Shown one piece after another: positions 7,448-13,469 of a stretch of DNA of 18,854 bases. Origin of the DNA: an uncultured Oscillospiraceae bacterium. GTDB lineage: Bacteria > Bacillota > Clostridia > Oscillospirales > Oscillospiraceae. The notes below the pieces were generated by a model, which did not search any database, was not told the origin of the DNA, and worked only from the letters and a program-made list of their open reading frames with translations. The stretch covers positions 1-18,854 of the forward strand of contig CALWXI010000205.1 of NCBI GenBank assembly GCA_944385455.1. The letters are read 5' to 3'. The stretch's first letter is position 1, and the number at the start of each line of letters is the position of its first letter. Made by a program: the position numbers and the translations under genes.

Positions 7448-8581
7448 ATGTTCAAAGTCATCCAACAAGAAGGGCGCGCCAGGCGCGGTGTGTTTTCCTG
7501 CGCCCACGGCGGGGAGGTGCAGACGCCGGTATTCATGAACGTGGGCACCCAGGCAGCCATCAAGGGCGGGGTCTCCGCGCTGGACCTGAAAGAAGTGGGC
7601 TGCCAGATCGAGTTGTCCAATACCTACCACCTTCACCTGCGGCCGGGCGATCAGCTGGTGCGGCAGATGGGGGGACTCCATCAGTTCATGCACTGGGACG
7701 GTCCCATCCTGACGGATTCCGGCGGCTTCCAGGTGTTTTCCCTGGCCTCCTTGCGGAAGATCCGGGAGGAGGGCGTCTATTTTTCCTCCCACATCGACGG
7801 CCGAAAGATCTTCATGGGGCCGGAGGAATCCATGCGCATCCAATCCAATCTTGGCAGCGACATCGCCATGGCCTTTGACGAGTGCGTGGAGAATCCCGCC
7901 CGCTATGAGTACGCCAAGGCCAGCTGTGAGCGGACGCTGCGGTGGCTGGAACGGTGCAAGGCCGAGCATGACCGTCTCAACAGTTTGCCGGATACGGTGA
8001 ATCCCCGGCAGATGCTTTTCGGCATCAACCAGGGCGCTACCTTCGCTGATCTGCGTGCCTGGCATATGCGGGAGATCGCCAAAATCGACTGCGATGGATT
8101 TGCCATCGGCGGTCTTGCGGTGGGAGAACCGGCGGAGGTCATGTATGAGATGATCGACGTGGTGGAGCCCTTTATGCCGCAGGAAAAGCCTCGCTACCTC
8201 ATGGGGGTTGGGACTCCCAGCAATATCATCGAGGCAGTCAGCCGCGGAGTGGATTTCTTCGACTGCGTGATGCCTTCCCGCAACGGACGCCACGGCAAGC
8301 TTTTTACCTGGGAAGGCACCGTGAACATTCTGAATGAAAAGTATGCCGCGGATGGGCGGCCCATCAGCGAAAGCTGCAGCTGTCCCGTCTGCCGGAATTT
8401 CTCCCGCAGCTATCTGCGCCACCTCTTCAAGGCGGACGAGGTGCTGGCTCTGCGCCTTGCCGTGCTGCACAATCTCTATTTCTACAACGAGCTCATGGCC
8501 CGCATCCGGGAGAATCTGGAGCATGGAACCTTTGCCGCATTTCGAGCCCGTTACAGCGGAAAATTGGAAGAACGTGTGTAA
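7448..8581 (+). CDS. tgt: tRNA-guanine transglycosylase
   Basis: Tgt replaces guanine 34 in GUN-anticodon tRNAs with preQ1. The 377-residue TIM-barrel shows the base-binding DSGGFQVFSL motif (D90), the nucleophile aspartate D272 in GVDFFDCVMPSRNGRHG, and a complete zinc site (C310, C312, C315 in CSCPVC and H341). The start is ATG at 7448 with SD GAGGAG about eight bases upstream; the frame is open further back into queA but that stretch has no Tgt similarity. It is directly downstream of queA. yajC follows, as in many bacteria, but with its own promoter in between. Confidence 0.97.
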   Translation: MFKVIQQEGRARRGVFSCAHGGEVQTPVFMNVGTQAAIKGGVSALDLKEVGCQIELSNTYHLHLRPGDQLVRQMGGLHQFMHWDGPILTDSGGFQVFSLASLRKIREEGVYFSSHIDGRKIFMGPEESMRIQSNLGSDIAMAFDECVENPARYEYAKASCERTLRWLERCKAEHDRLNSLPDTVNPRQMLFGINQGATFADLRAWHMREIAKIDCDGFAIGGLAVGEPAEVMYEMIDVVEPFMPQEKPRYLMGVGTPSNIIEAVSRGVDFFDCVMPSRNGRHGKLFTWEGTVNILNEKYAADGRPISESCSCPVCRNFSRSYLRHLFKADEVLALRLAVLHNLYFYNELMARIRENLEHGTFAAFRARYSGKLEERV

Positions 8582-8586
8582 CTTCT

Positions 8587-8621
8587 TTGCAAAAATGGAC
8601 AGAAAGTTCTTGCAAAAACGG
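8587..8621 (+). repeat. Direct repeat overlapping the yajC -35 region
   Basis: TTGCAAAAATGG (8587-8598) and TTGCAAAAACGG (8610-8621) are 12-base copies with one difference and a 23-base period, two helical turns apart. The second copy contains the -35 hexamer, so this could be an activator or repressor site. Confidence 0.45.
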
Positions 8622-8637
8622 TTTACTTTGGTATAAT
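8610..8637 (+). promoter_or_regulatory. Promoter for yajC
   Basis: TTGCAA (8610-8615) and TATAAT (8632-8637) are spaced 16 bases apart, with an extended -10 (TGG before TATAAT). It lies between tgt and yajC, so yajC can be transcribed independently of queA-tgt. Confidence 0.8.
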
Positions 8638-8680
8638 AACCTCGTTGCCATTTTACAACAGGAAAAGGAGAATCCCGAAT

Positions 8681-9049
8681 ATGGATCAAGGTACTTCTAC
8701 GATTTTGATGATTGTCGTTTTATTCGCTCTTATGTATTTCCTGATGATCCGCCCGGAGAACAAGCGGAAGAAGAAGGCACAGGAGATGCGCGACAGCCTG
8801 AAGAAAGGCGATGTCATCACCACCATCGGCGGCATTGTGGGTAAGATTGTATCCGTGTCCAACGACACCATTGTCGTTGAAACCAGTGAGGATCGTGTCC
8901 GCATCGAATTCACCAAGTGGGCGGTGTCCACCGTGGGCGTCCAGACTGGGGAACAGCCCGTCAAGGAGAAGGAGAGCAAGAAGAAAGCGGAAGATCTGCC
9001 TGAGGAGCCCGTGGATGAGATCCCCGCTCCCGAGGAGCCTAAGGAGTGA
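8681..9049 (+). CDS. yajC: Preprotein translocase subunit YajC
   Basis: YajC is a small inner-membrane partner of SecDF and YidC at the Sec translocon. The 122-residue protein has one N-terminal membrane helix (about 6-23), then the hallmark IRPENKRKKKAQEM stretch and a conserved soluble core (SLKKGDVITTIGGIVGKIVSV). A highly charged, proline-rich C-terminal tail follows. The ATG at 8681 is chosen because the protein begins there in the family and SD AAGGAG lies about ten bases upstream. Gene order queA-tgt-yajC is common in bacteria; secDF, often next, is absent in this window. Confidence 0.95.
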   Translation: MDQGTSTILMIVVLFALMYFLMIRPENKRKKKAQEMRDSLKKGDVITTIGGIVGKIVSVSNDTIVVETSEDRVRIEFTKWAVSTVGVQTGEQPVKEKESKKKAEDLPEEPVDEIPAPEEPKE

Positions 9050-9063
9050 GGTCATAAAAGAGG

Positions 9064-9114
9064 CCTCCTCCGGAATATGCTTGTGCAAAGAGCATGTTCC
9101 GGAGGAGGTTTTTT
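9064..9114 (+). terminator. Intrinsic terminator whose 3' arm is the next gene's SD
   Basis: A 17-bp stem with one G-U pair (9064-9080 with 9092-9108) and an 11-base loop is followed by six T residues (9109-9114). This is a textbook intrinsic terminator for yajC. The last eight bases of the 3' arm (GGAGGAGG, 9101-9108) are also the Shine-Dalgarno of the gene starting at 9115. Transcripts that read through would have that SD buried in the stem. Confidence 0.85.
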
Positions 9115-9513
9115 ATGGGCGGAGGAAAGAAGAAGCACCCGGCATGGGTGCCGTATCTGGAGGGGCTGTTGCTGACCTTGGGGATATATCTGGCCGGGCA
9201 CCTGCTGCTCGCGCTGTTGATCGTGCGCGGGACGATTGGGGAGGGAGCGGCATTCCCTGTCACGGCAGCGCTTTGCCTGCTGGCGGCAGCGGGTGGCGGC
9301 GTTTTGGCCGGGCGCCGGGCAGGAAAGCCTGCTTCGGCCGTGGGGACGGCTGCATTGTTTGCGGCAATTCTGGTTTGCTGCGGGTTGTCCGGCACCGGAG
9401 CTGAATGGGACGGGCGGGACGGTGTGGTGCTGCTGTGCGCGCTGTGCGGCGGCGTGGCGGCGGTTCCCGCTGCCGGAAAACGGAAGCGGGGGATCCAGCG
9501 CCGCCGCCGTTGA
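9115..9513 (+). CDS. Small four-helix membrane protein, TIGR04086/YrzE-like
   Basis: A 132-residue hydrophobic protein with a short basic N-terminus (MGGGKKKH), four predicted membrane helices (about 14-36, 46-66, 76-92, 102-120) and a very basic C-terminus (KRKRGIQRRRR). The topology, the small loop with an acidic patch before the last helix, and the position immediately after yajC fit the TIGR04086/YrzE-like membrane family. The sequence itself is low-complexity, so the assignment rests largely on context. The ATG at 9115 is favoured over 9094 because a perfect SD ends six bases before it. Function unknown. Confidence 0.72.
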   Translation: MGGGKKKHPAWVPYLEGLLLTLGIYLAGHLLLALLIVRGTIGEGAAFPVTAALCLLAAAGGGVLAGRRAGKPASAVGTAALFAAILVCCGLSGTGAEWDGRDGVVLLCALCGGVAAVPAAGKRKRGIQRRRR

Positions 9514-9598
9514 GTTTCGTAAACTTTCACAAAATTGGGGCCAAGATCCTGCTGGATGCAGCGGGATCCTGGAGGAAACGCACTGCGGGCGGGGAAAT
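9514..9598 (+). other. Structured non-coding stretch after the YrzE-like gene
   Basis: No plausible gene. It contains a nine-base stem (GATCCTGCT near 9545 paired with AGCGGGATC near 9560, one G-U, six-base loop) and then leads into the strong terminator at 9595. It may be only the 3' untranslated tail of the gene ending at 9513 or the body of a small RNA. I could not match it to a known riboswitch, SRP, 6S or T-box pattern. Confidence 0.3.
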
Positions 9599-9650
9599 CG
9601 CAGATGTGGGGGTACTCCAAAGGGCAGCCCCCACATCTGCGGTTTTTTTG
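9595..9650 (+). terminator. Strong intrinsic terminator
   Basis: A perfect 14-bp stem (9599-9612 with 9628-9641), extendable by a T-G and three A-T pairs, has a 15-base loop and is followed by TTTTTTT. It ends the yajC/YrzE-like transcription unit. Confidence 0.88.
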
Positions 9651-9698
9651 GATCTTTTTCCCCTTTTTGTACGTGTGTCCATCACATGGTTTCTTGAG

Positions 9699-9725
9699 TT
9701 TACATAATATTATTTACATAATATT
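9699..9725 (+). repeat. Tandem 14-base repeat in an AT-rich island
   Basis: TTTACATAATATT occurs twice in exact copies (9699-9711 and 9713-9725), period 14, each containing the palindrome AATATT. It lies in an AT-rich stretch (about 9646-9835) that contrasts with the GC-rich surroundings, upstream of the promoter at 9767. It could be an operator or other protein-binding site. Confidence 0.6.
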
Positions 9726-9766
9726 TGTGCATAACTGCTGAAAACTCGGCTTTTTTGGAAAATTCC

Positions 9767-9795
9767 TTGATAAATCTGGTAAATTGCACTATATT
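9767..9795 (+). promoter_or_regulatory. Candidate promoter for spoIIM-xerD
   Basis: TTGATA (9767-9772) and TATATT (9790-9795) are 17 bases apart, a fair sigma-A match about 75 bases before the spoIIM start. A second TATAAT (9827-9832) closer to the gene has no -35 at the right distance. I could not recognise a convincing SigE or SigF promoter. Confidence 0.5.
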
Positions 9796-9873
9796 AAAAG
9801 AAACAAGGTTTACGTCAACCGATTCGTATAATACGCCGGTGCCCGTCATAGAGTGGTGATGAGGTGAGGCGGT

Positions 9874-10509
9874 TTGAACTGGAAAAGACAAAATCCTTCC
9901 GCTCCGGGATCATCCTCTGCGTTGCCGCGGCTGCTGCTCCTGGCGCTTTTCTTTTTGTGCGGCGTGATTTTGGGACAGGCTTTGATGGTCCGGGTACCGG
10001 ATGACACAGGAGCGGAGCTGAAGCAGTATCTCACGGATTATGTGCAGTTAGGTGCGGCTGGGCGCCGTCCGCTGGGAGCACTGCTTTCGACAGCGGTGCT
10101 GTATCTGCGCTATCCGCTGCTGGCCTTTTTGCTGGGTTTTGCTTCTGTGGGCGTGATCCTGCTGCCATGTACGGCGCTGGCGTTTGGATTTTTCCTGTCC
10201 TTTTCCGTCTGCTGCTTTACCGCCGCCTTCGGAGCACACGGCGTAGTCCTGACTCTTGCGGTATTCGGTTTGCGCTGCCTGGTGACGCTGCCGTGCTTTT
10301 TCCTGCTGGCGGCCGCATCTCTGGAGACCTCTACGGCTTTGGCGGGCGTGTCCTTTGGGAGAGGGCGGCGTCTGCGGGCAGTGGTATATGGCAGGGATTG
10401 GTGGCTGCGCTTTTGTGCGGCAGCAGTGGTTTTATTGTTGGGTGTGTGTTTGGATCTGCTGCTTTCCTCCAGGCTGCTGGAGCTCGCACTGGCGCAGATC
10501 GGGATTTGA
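9874..10509 (+). CDS. spoIIM: Stage II sporulation protein M-like membrane protein
   Basis: A 211-residue membrane protein with about five predicted helices (18-38, 80-98, 100-118, 122-148, 178-198). The layout of a first helix with CGVILGQAL, an extracytoplasmic segment ending QYLTDYVQLG, then a run of helices with LGFASVGVILLP and a late VTLPCFF segment follows SpoIIM from Bacillus. SpoIIM scaffolds the SpoIID-SpoIIM-SpoIIP peptidoglycan machine in engulfment. Its neighbour xerD supports the call, since spoIIM lies near xerD in other Firmicutes. The start is TTG at 9874 with SD GAGGTG seven bases before; an upstream in-frame ATG at 9859 is followed by TGA after two codons. Transmembrane similarity is loose, so some doubt remains. 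Confidence 0.82.
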   Translation: MNWKRQNPSAPGSSSALPRLLLLALFFLCGVILGQALMVRVPDDTGAELKQYLTDYVQLGAAGRRPLGALLSTAVLYLRYPLLAFLLGFASVGVILLPCTALAFGFFLSFSVCCFTAAFGAHGVVLTLAVFGLRCLVTLPCFFLLAAASLETSTALAGVSFGRGRRLRAVVYGRDWWLRFCAAAVVLLLGVCLDLLLSSRLLELALAQIGI

Positions 10510-10514
10510 AAGAG

Positions 10515-10520
10515 AGGAGG
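10515..10520 (+). promoter_or_regulatory. Ribosome binding site supporting a CTG start for xerD
   Basis: AGGAGG lies just after the spoIIM stop, eight bases before CTG at 10529. No ATG, GTG or TTG in the xerD frame lies within reach of it. Confidence 0.7.
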
Positions 10521-10528
10521 GGATCCCT

Positions 10529-11413
10529 CTGGAGACAGATGATATCCGGCGCTACGGCACATATCTGGAGGCAAAGCATGCCTCCCAGAATACGGTCAGC
10601 TCTTATCTGCGGGATGTGACCCAATTTGCCCGGTATCTGCAGAGTACTTATGGCTGCGGTCTGCGGGAGGCGGAGGGAGATATGATCCAGTCGTATATGG
10701 CTTGGATGATAGGACATGGAAAATCCGCGGCTTCCGCCACTCGGTTTCTGGCGTCTGTAAAGTCTTTTTATAATTTTCTCCTGGCGGAGGGGTGTGTGGA
10801 TGCCAATCCTGCCAAGGGAGTGGCAGCGGCAAAGGTGGAGCGGAAGTACCCCGAGATCCTCACCAACAAGGAAGTGGAGCTCTTTTTGGAGCAGCCCCAG
10901 TGTGTGGATGCCAAAGGCTACCGGGATCATGCCATGCTGGAGCTGCTGTACGCCACCGGTATCCGGGTCAGCGAGCTCATTGCGCTGAATGTGGAGGATC
11001 TGAATCTGGCCGCAGGCTTCATCCGTTGTGCCAGCCGAGGTAAAGAGCGGATTATCCCGCTCTATCACACAGCGGTAAAGGCGCTTTCGGATTACGTTCG
11101 CAATATCCGCCCCCAGCTCATTGCCGCCGGAGATGAGGCGGCGCTGTTTGTAAATATGAGTGGGGAACGCATGAGCCGTCAGGGGTTCTGGAAGATCATC
11201 AAATACTATCAGGAGCGGGCGGGCATCGAAAAGGATATCACACCTCACACCCTGCGCCACTCTTTTGCCGTTCACCTGCTGGAAAACGGCGCGGACCTGC
11301 GTTCCATCCAGGAGATGCTGGGGCATGCGGATATCTCCTCCACACAGATCTATGCCCATGTGATCAAACGTCAGCTCAAGGACGTATACCAGAAAGCACA
11401 CCCCAGAGCGTGA
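10529..11413 (+). CDS. xerD: Tyrosine recombinase XerD
   Basis: XerD resolves chromosome dimers at dif with XerC and FtsK. The protein shows an N-terminal SAM-like core-binding domain (IRRYGTYLEAKHASQNTVSSY onward) and the full catalytic set: R146 (TGIRVSELI), K172 (GKERIIPL), H240 and R243 (HTLRHSF), H266 (LGHADISSTQ) and Y275 (IYAHV). Spacing is close to E. coli XerD, and the ending HPRA is family-typical. The start is unusual: the first canonical start codon in frame, GTG at 10616, would delete 29 residues of the core-binding domain. CTG at 10529, eight bases after AGGAGG, gives 294 residues, the family length; ATC at 10523 is a less likely alternative. It lies 19 bases after spoIIM and is probably cotranscribed. 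Confidence 0.93.
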   Translation: METDDIRRYGTYLEAKHASQNTVSSYLRDVTQFARYLQSTYGCGLREAEGDMIQSYMAWMIGHGKSAASATRFLASVKSFYNFLLAEGCVDANPAKGVAAAKVERKYPEILTNKEVELFLEQPQCVDAKGYRDHAMLELLYATGIRVSELIALNVEDLNLAAGFIRCASRGKERIIPLYHTAVKALSDYVRNIRPQLIAAGDEAALFVNMSGERMSRQGFWKIIKYYQERAGIEKDITPHTLRHSFAVHLLENGADLRSIQEMLGHADISSTQIYAHVIKRQLKDVYQKAHPRA

Positions 11414-11422
11414 CTGGCAGTC

Positions 11423-11457
11423 AAAAAATTCCGGCGCGGCCGCGCCGGAATTTTTTT
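11423..11457. terminator. Palindromic bidirectional terminator after xerD
   Basis: A 34-base perfect palindrome (11423-11456) has a GC-rich core (CCGGCGCGG centre) flanked by an A-run on the left and a T-run of seven on the right. It can terminate transcription in both directions and ends the spoIIM-xerD unit. Confidence 0.9.
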
Positions 11458-11472
11458 GCCTCAACGGCAAAC

Positions 11473-11498
11473 AAAACCTCTGCCGAGAGACTCTAATA
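11473..11498 (+). promoter_or_regulatory. Candidate ECF-sigma-dependent promoter
   Basis: AAAACCT (11473-11479) and CTCTAATA (11491-11498) are separated by 11 bases, about 30 bases before the sigma factor gene. An AACC -35 with this short spacing resembles promoters read by extracytoplasmic-function sigma factors, which often activate their own gene. No good sigma-A promoter was seen in the gap. Confidence 0.45.
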
Positions 11499-11527
11499 AA
11501 TGAAGAAGGACGGGGAGGAGGATGCCC

Positions 11528-12007
11528 ATGGATCACAATGAATTTGCCGCCAGGACGCAGGCGGTACGGAAGCGGCTCTACCGCACCGCGTATTTGTACC
11601 TGGGCAGTGAGGCTGACGCTCTGGAGGCCGTGGACGAGGCCATATATCAGGCGCTGCGGAGCTTAAAAAAACTGCGGGAGCCGGACTTTTTTGAGACATG
11701 GCTGACGCGGATCCTGCTCAACGAGTGCAGTCGGGAGCTGCGGAGGCGCAAACGCTTTCATCCGGATGGAGATGCAGCGATGCCGGAGAGTGCCGGTCCG
11801 GATGCCTATGATGTGCTTCCGCTGCGTGAGGCGGTGAGACGACTGCCGGAGGAACTGCGGGCAGTGGTTGTCCTGCGGTATTTCGGCGGCTATACCCAGG
11901 CGGAGGCGGCGCGGACGTTGAACGTGCCCCAGGGGACACTGGCAACACGACAGAGGCGGGCGCTGCAGCTGCTGCGCCTGGAGCTGGATGAGGAGGTGCC
12001 GCAATGA
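11528..12007 (+). CDS. ECF-type RNA polymerase sigma factor
   Basis: A 159-residue sigma-70 family protein with only regions 2 and 4, the hallmark of extracytoplasmic-function sigma factors. Region 2 runs about 8-70 (RLYRTAYLYLGSEADALEAV, then FETWLTRILLNECSRELRRR). Region 4 is at about 103-150 (LPEELRAVVVLRYFGGYTQ, EAARTLNVPQGTLATRQRRA) with a clear helix-turn-helix. It would direct RNA polymerase to promoters answering an envelope signal sensed by its membrane partner. Two ATGs are possible; 11528 is preferred because GGAGGAGG ends six bases before it but directly abuts the ATG at 11522. The stop overlaps the ATG of the DUF4179 gene (ATGA), indicating translational coupling. The exact ECF group is uncertain. 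Confidence 0.9.
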   Translation: MDHNEFAARTQAVRKRLYRTAYLYLGSEADALEAVDEAIYQALRSLKKLREPDFFETWLTRILLNECSRELRRRKRFHPDGDAAMPESAGPDAYDVLPLREAVRRLPEELRAVVVLRYFGGYTQAEAARTLNVPQGTLATRQRRALQLLRLELDEEVPQ

Positions 12008-13368
12008 ACCGTAATGCAGAACTTCAGGCACTGCTGTTAGAGTTGGAGCAGACTCCGGAGATACTGGACACCAGCGTGGATCGGGCCATTTGGCGCAGCC
12101 GCGCCGTGAAAAGGCGGCGGAAAATCCTTGGCATCCCTGCCGGGACCCTGGCAGCGTGCTTCCTGACCTTTGTTCTGTTGGTGAACCTCGTTCCCACCTT
12201 CGCCTATGCCTGCGGCGGTGTTCCGCTGCTGCGGGAGCTGGCCAAAGCGGTGGCGCTCTCTCCCAGCCTCTCCGCCGCCGTGGAGAATGAGTATGTGCAG
12301 CCCATTGGCCTCTCCCAGACGAAAAACGGCATCACCGCCGCGGTGGAGTATGTGATCGTGGACCAAAAGCAGGTGAACATCTTCTTTACCCTGAACGGGG
12401 AGGGATATGAGAGCCTTTCCGCCGAGCTTCCGGAGTTCACGCCCAGGCAGGATTGCTCCGTGCTGGGGGCGGGTTTCCGCCAGCCGCCTGGGACGCTGCT
12501 GGATGTCACCATGGACTACGGAGACCAGGATGTGCCGGAGGGTTTCACCATGACCTTCGCGGTCACGGGCGAGCGGGAGGGCGCATCGGAAGCTTCCTCG
12601 CCGGCTGCGCCGGAGCGGGCCTATGAGGACGAAATGCTCTCTCCGGAGCCGGAAACCGACGAGGAGATTCTGGCGGAGTTCACCTTTGAACTGACCTTTG
12701 ATCCCCAGTTCACCGCCAAGGGGGAGATCCTTTCGGTGGATCAGACCTTTGTTATGGACGGCCAGACCTTTACCGTTACCCAGGCCGAAGTGTATCCCAC
12801 CCATGTCCGCATCAACGTGGAGGGCGCGGAAACCAATACCGCCTGGCTGAAGGGACTGGACTTCTATCTGGAAAACGAGGACGGCCGCCGGTTCGAGTCC
12901 ATCTCCAATGGTGTCACCGCCAGCGGAGATCCGGAGACCCCGGCCATGGTATCCTATCGTCTGGAGAGTCCCTATTTCAGCCACAGCGACCATCTGACCC
13001 TGCATATCACCGGCGCCGAATGGCTGGAGAAGGAGCACCAGCGGGTGTACGTGGATCTGGTGCAAGAGACAGCTCCCTGGCTGCCGGAGGGTGTGACGCT
13101 GGCCTCCGCCCAGCTGCGGCAGGATGGCTGGTTCCTGCGTTTCCGGCTGGATGCCGTTCTGCGGGGAAGCCCCTTCTCCATGACCTTCTATGATGCAGAC
13201 GGCGCCGCCCATGAGATGGGGCAGATGGGCATGTCGGTCTCGGGAGACGATGAGGACGGGGAACTGATGCTGCCCCTGCCGGGTTACCGGGAAGGGGAGG
13301 TGTGGCTGGAGGCCCATTTCTCCCATCATACCCAGCTTTCCGCACCAGTGGCAATCCCCATCAAATAA
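12004..13368 (+). CDS. DUF4179-type membrane protein, probable anti-sigma factor
   Basis: A 454-residue protein. The first ~40 residues are cytoplasmic and end in a basic stretch (RSRAVKRRRK). A single membrane helix follows (about 41-69, ending FAYACGG), then a large extracytoplasmic part starting with a PLLRELAKAV segment typical of DUF4179 proteins. That part is rich in beta-like strands and has an acidic, alanine-rich linker near 190-220. The gene overlaps the ECF sigma gene by four bases. Known arrangement and topology suggest it binds and holds the sigma factor at the membrane and releases it on an outside signal; no classical zinc-binding anti-sigma motif is visible. The ligand or stress is unknown. 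A terminator follows directly. Confidence 0.8.
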   Translation: MNRNAELQALLLELEQTPEILDTSVDRAIWRSRAVKRRRKILGIPAGTLAACFLTFVLLVNLVPTFAYACGGVPLLRELAKAVALSPSLSAAVENEYVQPIGLSQTKNGITAAVEYVIVDQKQVNIFFTLNGEGYESLSAELPEFTPRQDCSVLGAGFRQPPGTLLDVTMDYGDQDVPEGFTMTFAVTGEREGASEASSPAAPERAYEDEMLSPEPETDEEILAEFTFELTFDPQFTAKGEILSVDQTFVMDGQTFTVTQAEVYPTHVRINVEGAETNTAWLKGLDFYLENEDGRRFESISNGVTASGDPETPAMVSYRLESPYFSHSDHLTLHITGAEWLEKEHQRVYVDLVQETAPWLPEGVTLASAQLRQDGWFLRFRLDAVLRGSPFSMTFYDADGAAHEMGQMGMSVSGDDEDGELMLPLPGYREGEVWLEAHFSHHTQLSAPVAIPIK

Positions 13369-13377
13369 CACGCTTTC

Positions 13378-13408
13378 CGCGTCCGCCATTCCGGCGGGCG
13401 CGTTTTTT
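13378..13408 (+). terminator. Intrinsic terminator after the DUF4179 gene
   Basis: A 10-bp GC stem with one T-G pair (13378-13387 with 13393-13402) and loop ATTCC is followed by TTTTTT (13403-13408). Confidence 0.87.
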
Positions 13409-13410
13409 GG

Positions 13411-13439
13411 TTGCGCTGACGGCGGGAATTTGGTATACT
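13411..13439 (+). promoter_or_regulatory. Promoter for the ruv operon
   Basis: TTGCGC (13411-13416) and TATACT (13434-13439) are 17 bases apart, with an extended -10 (TGG). It starts right after the terminator and 31 bases before ruvC. I saw no obvious LexA-type box in the short leader, so SOS control is not supported by sequence. Confidence 0.7.
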
Positions 13440-13469
13440 CGTAAGTATGTAAACTGGAGGGAAAGCGCC

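Noticed and set aside
9094..9114. Upstream ATG at 9094 as start of the YrzE-like gene
   Set aside because: It lies inside the terminator stem and has no SD, whereas ATG at 9115 has GGAGGAGG six bases before it.
9514..9650. T-box, SRP RNA or 6S RNA in the structured stretch
   Set aside because: None of the conserved motifs I know (for example the T-box GGTGG-type bulge or the SRP apical loop) could be found.
9535..9741. Short open frames in the gap after the YrzE-like gene
   Set aside because: They run straight through the perfect terminator stem and lack an SD; composition is not gene-like.
10355..10528. In-frame extension of xerD into spoIIM from a TTG
   Set aside because: The added ~58 residues are cysteine/tryptophan-rich out-of-frame spoIIM sequence with no counterpart in XerD proteins.
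10529..11413. Phage or transposon integrase marking a mobile element
   Set aside because: Length, catalytic spacing, HPRA ending and spoIIM neighbourhood point to housekeeping XerD; no att repeats, phage genes or composition shift in the coding DNA nearby.
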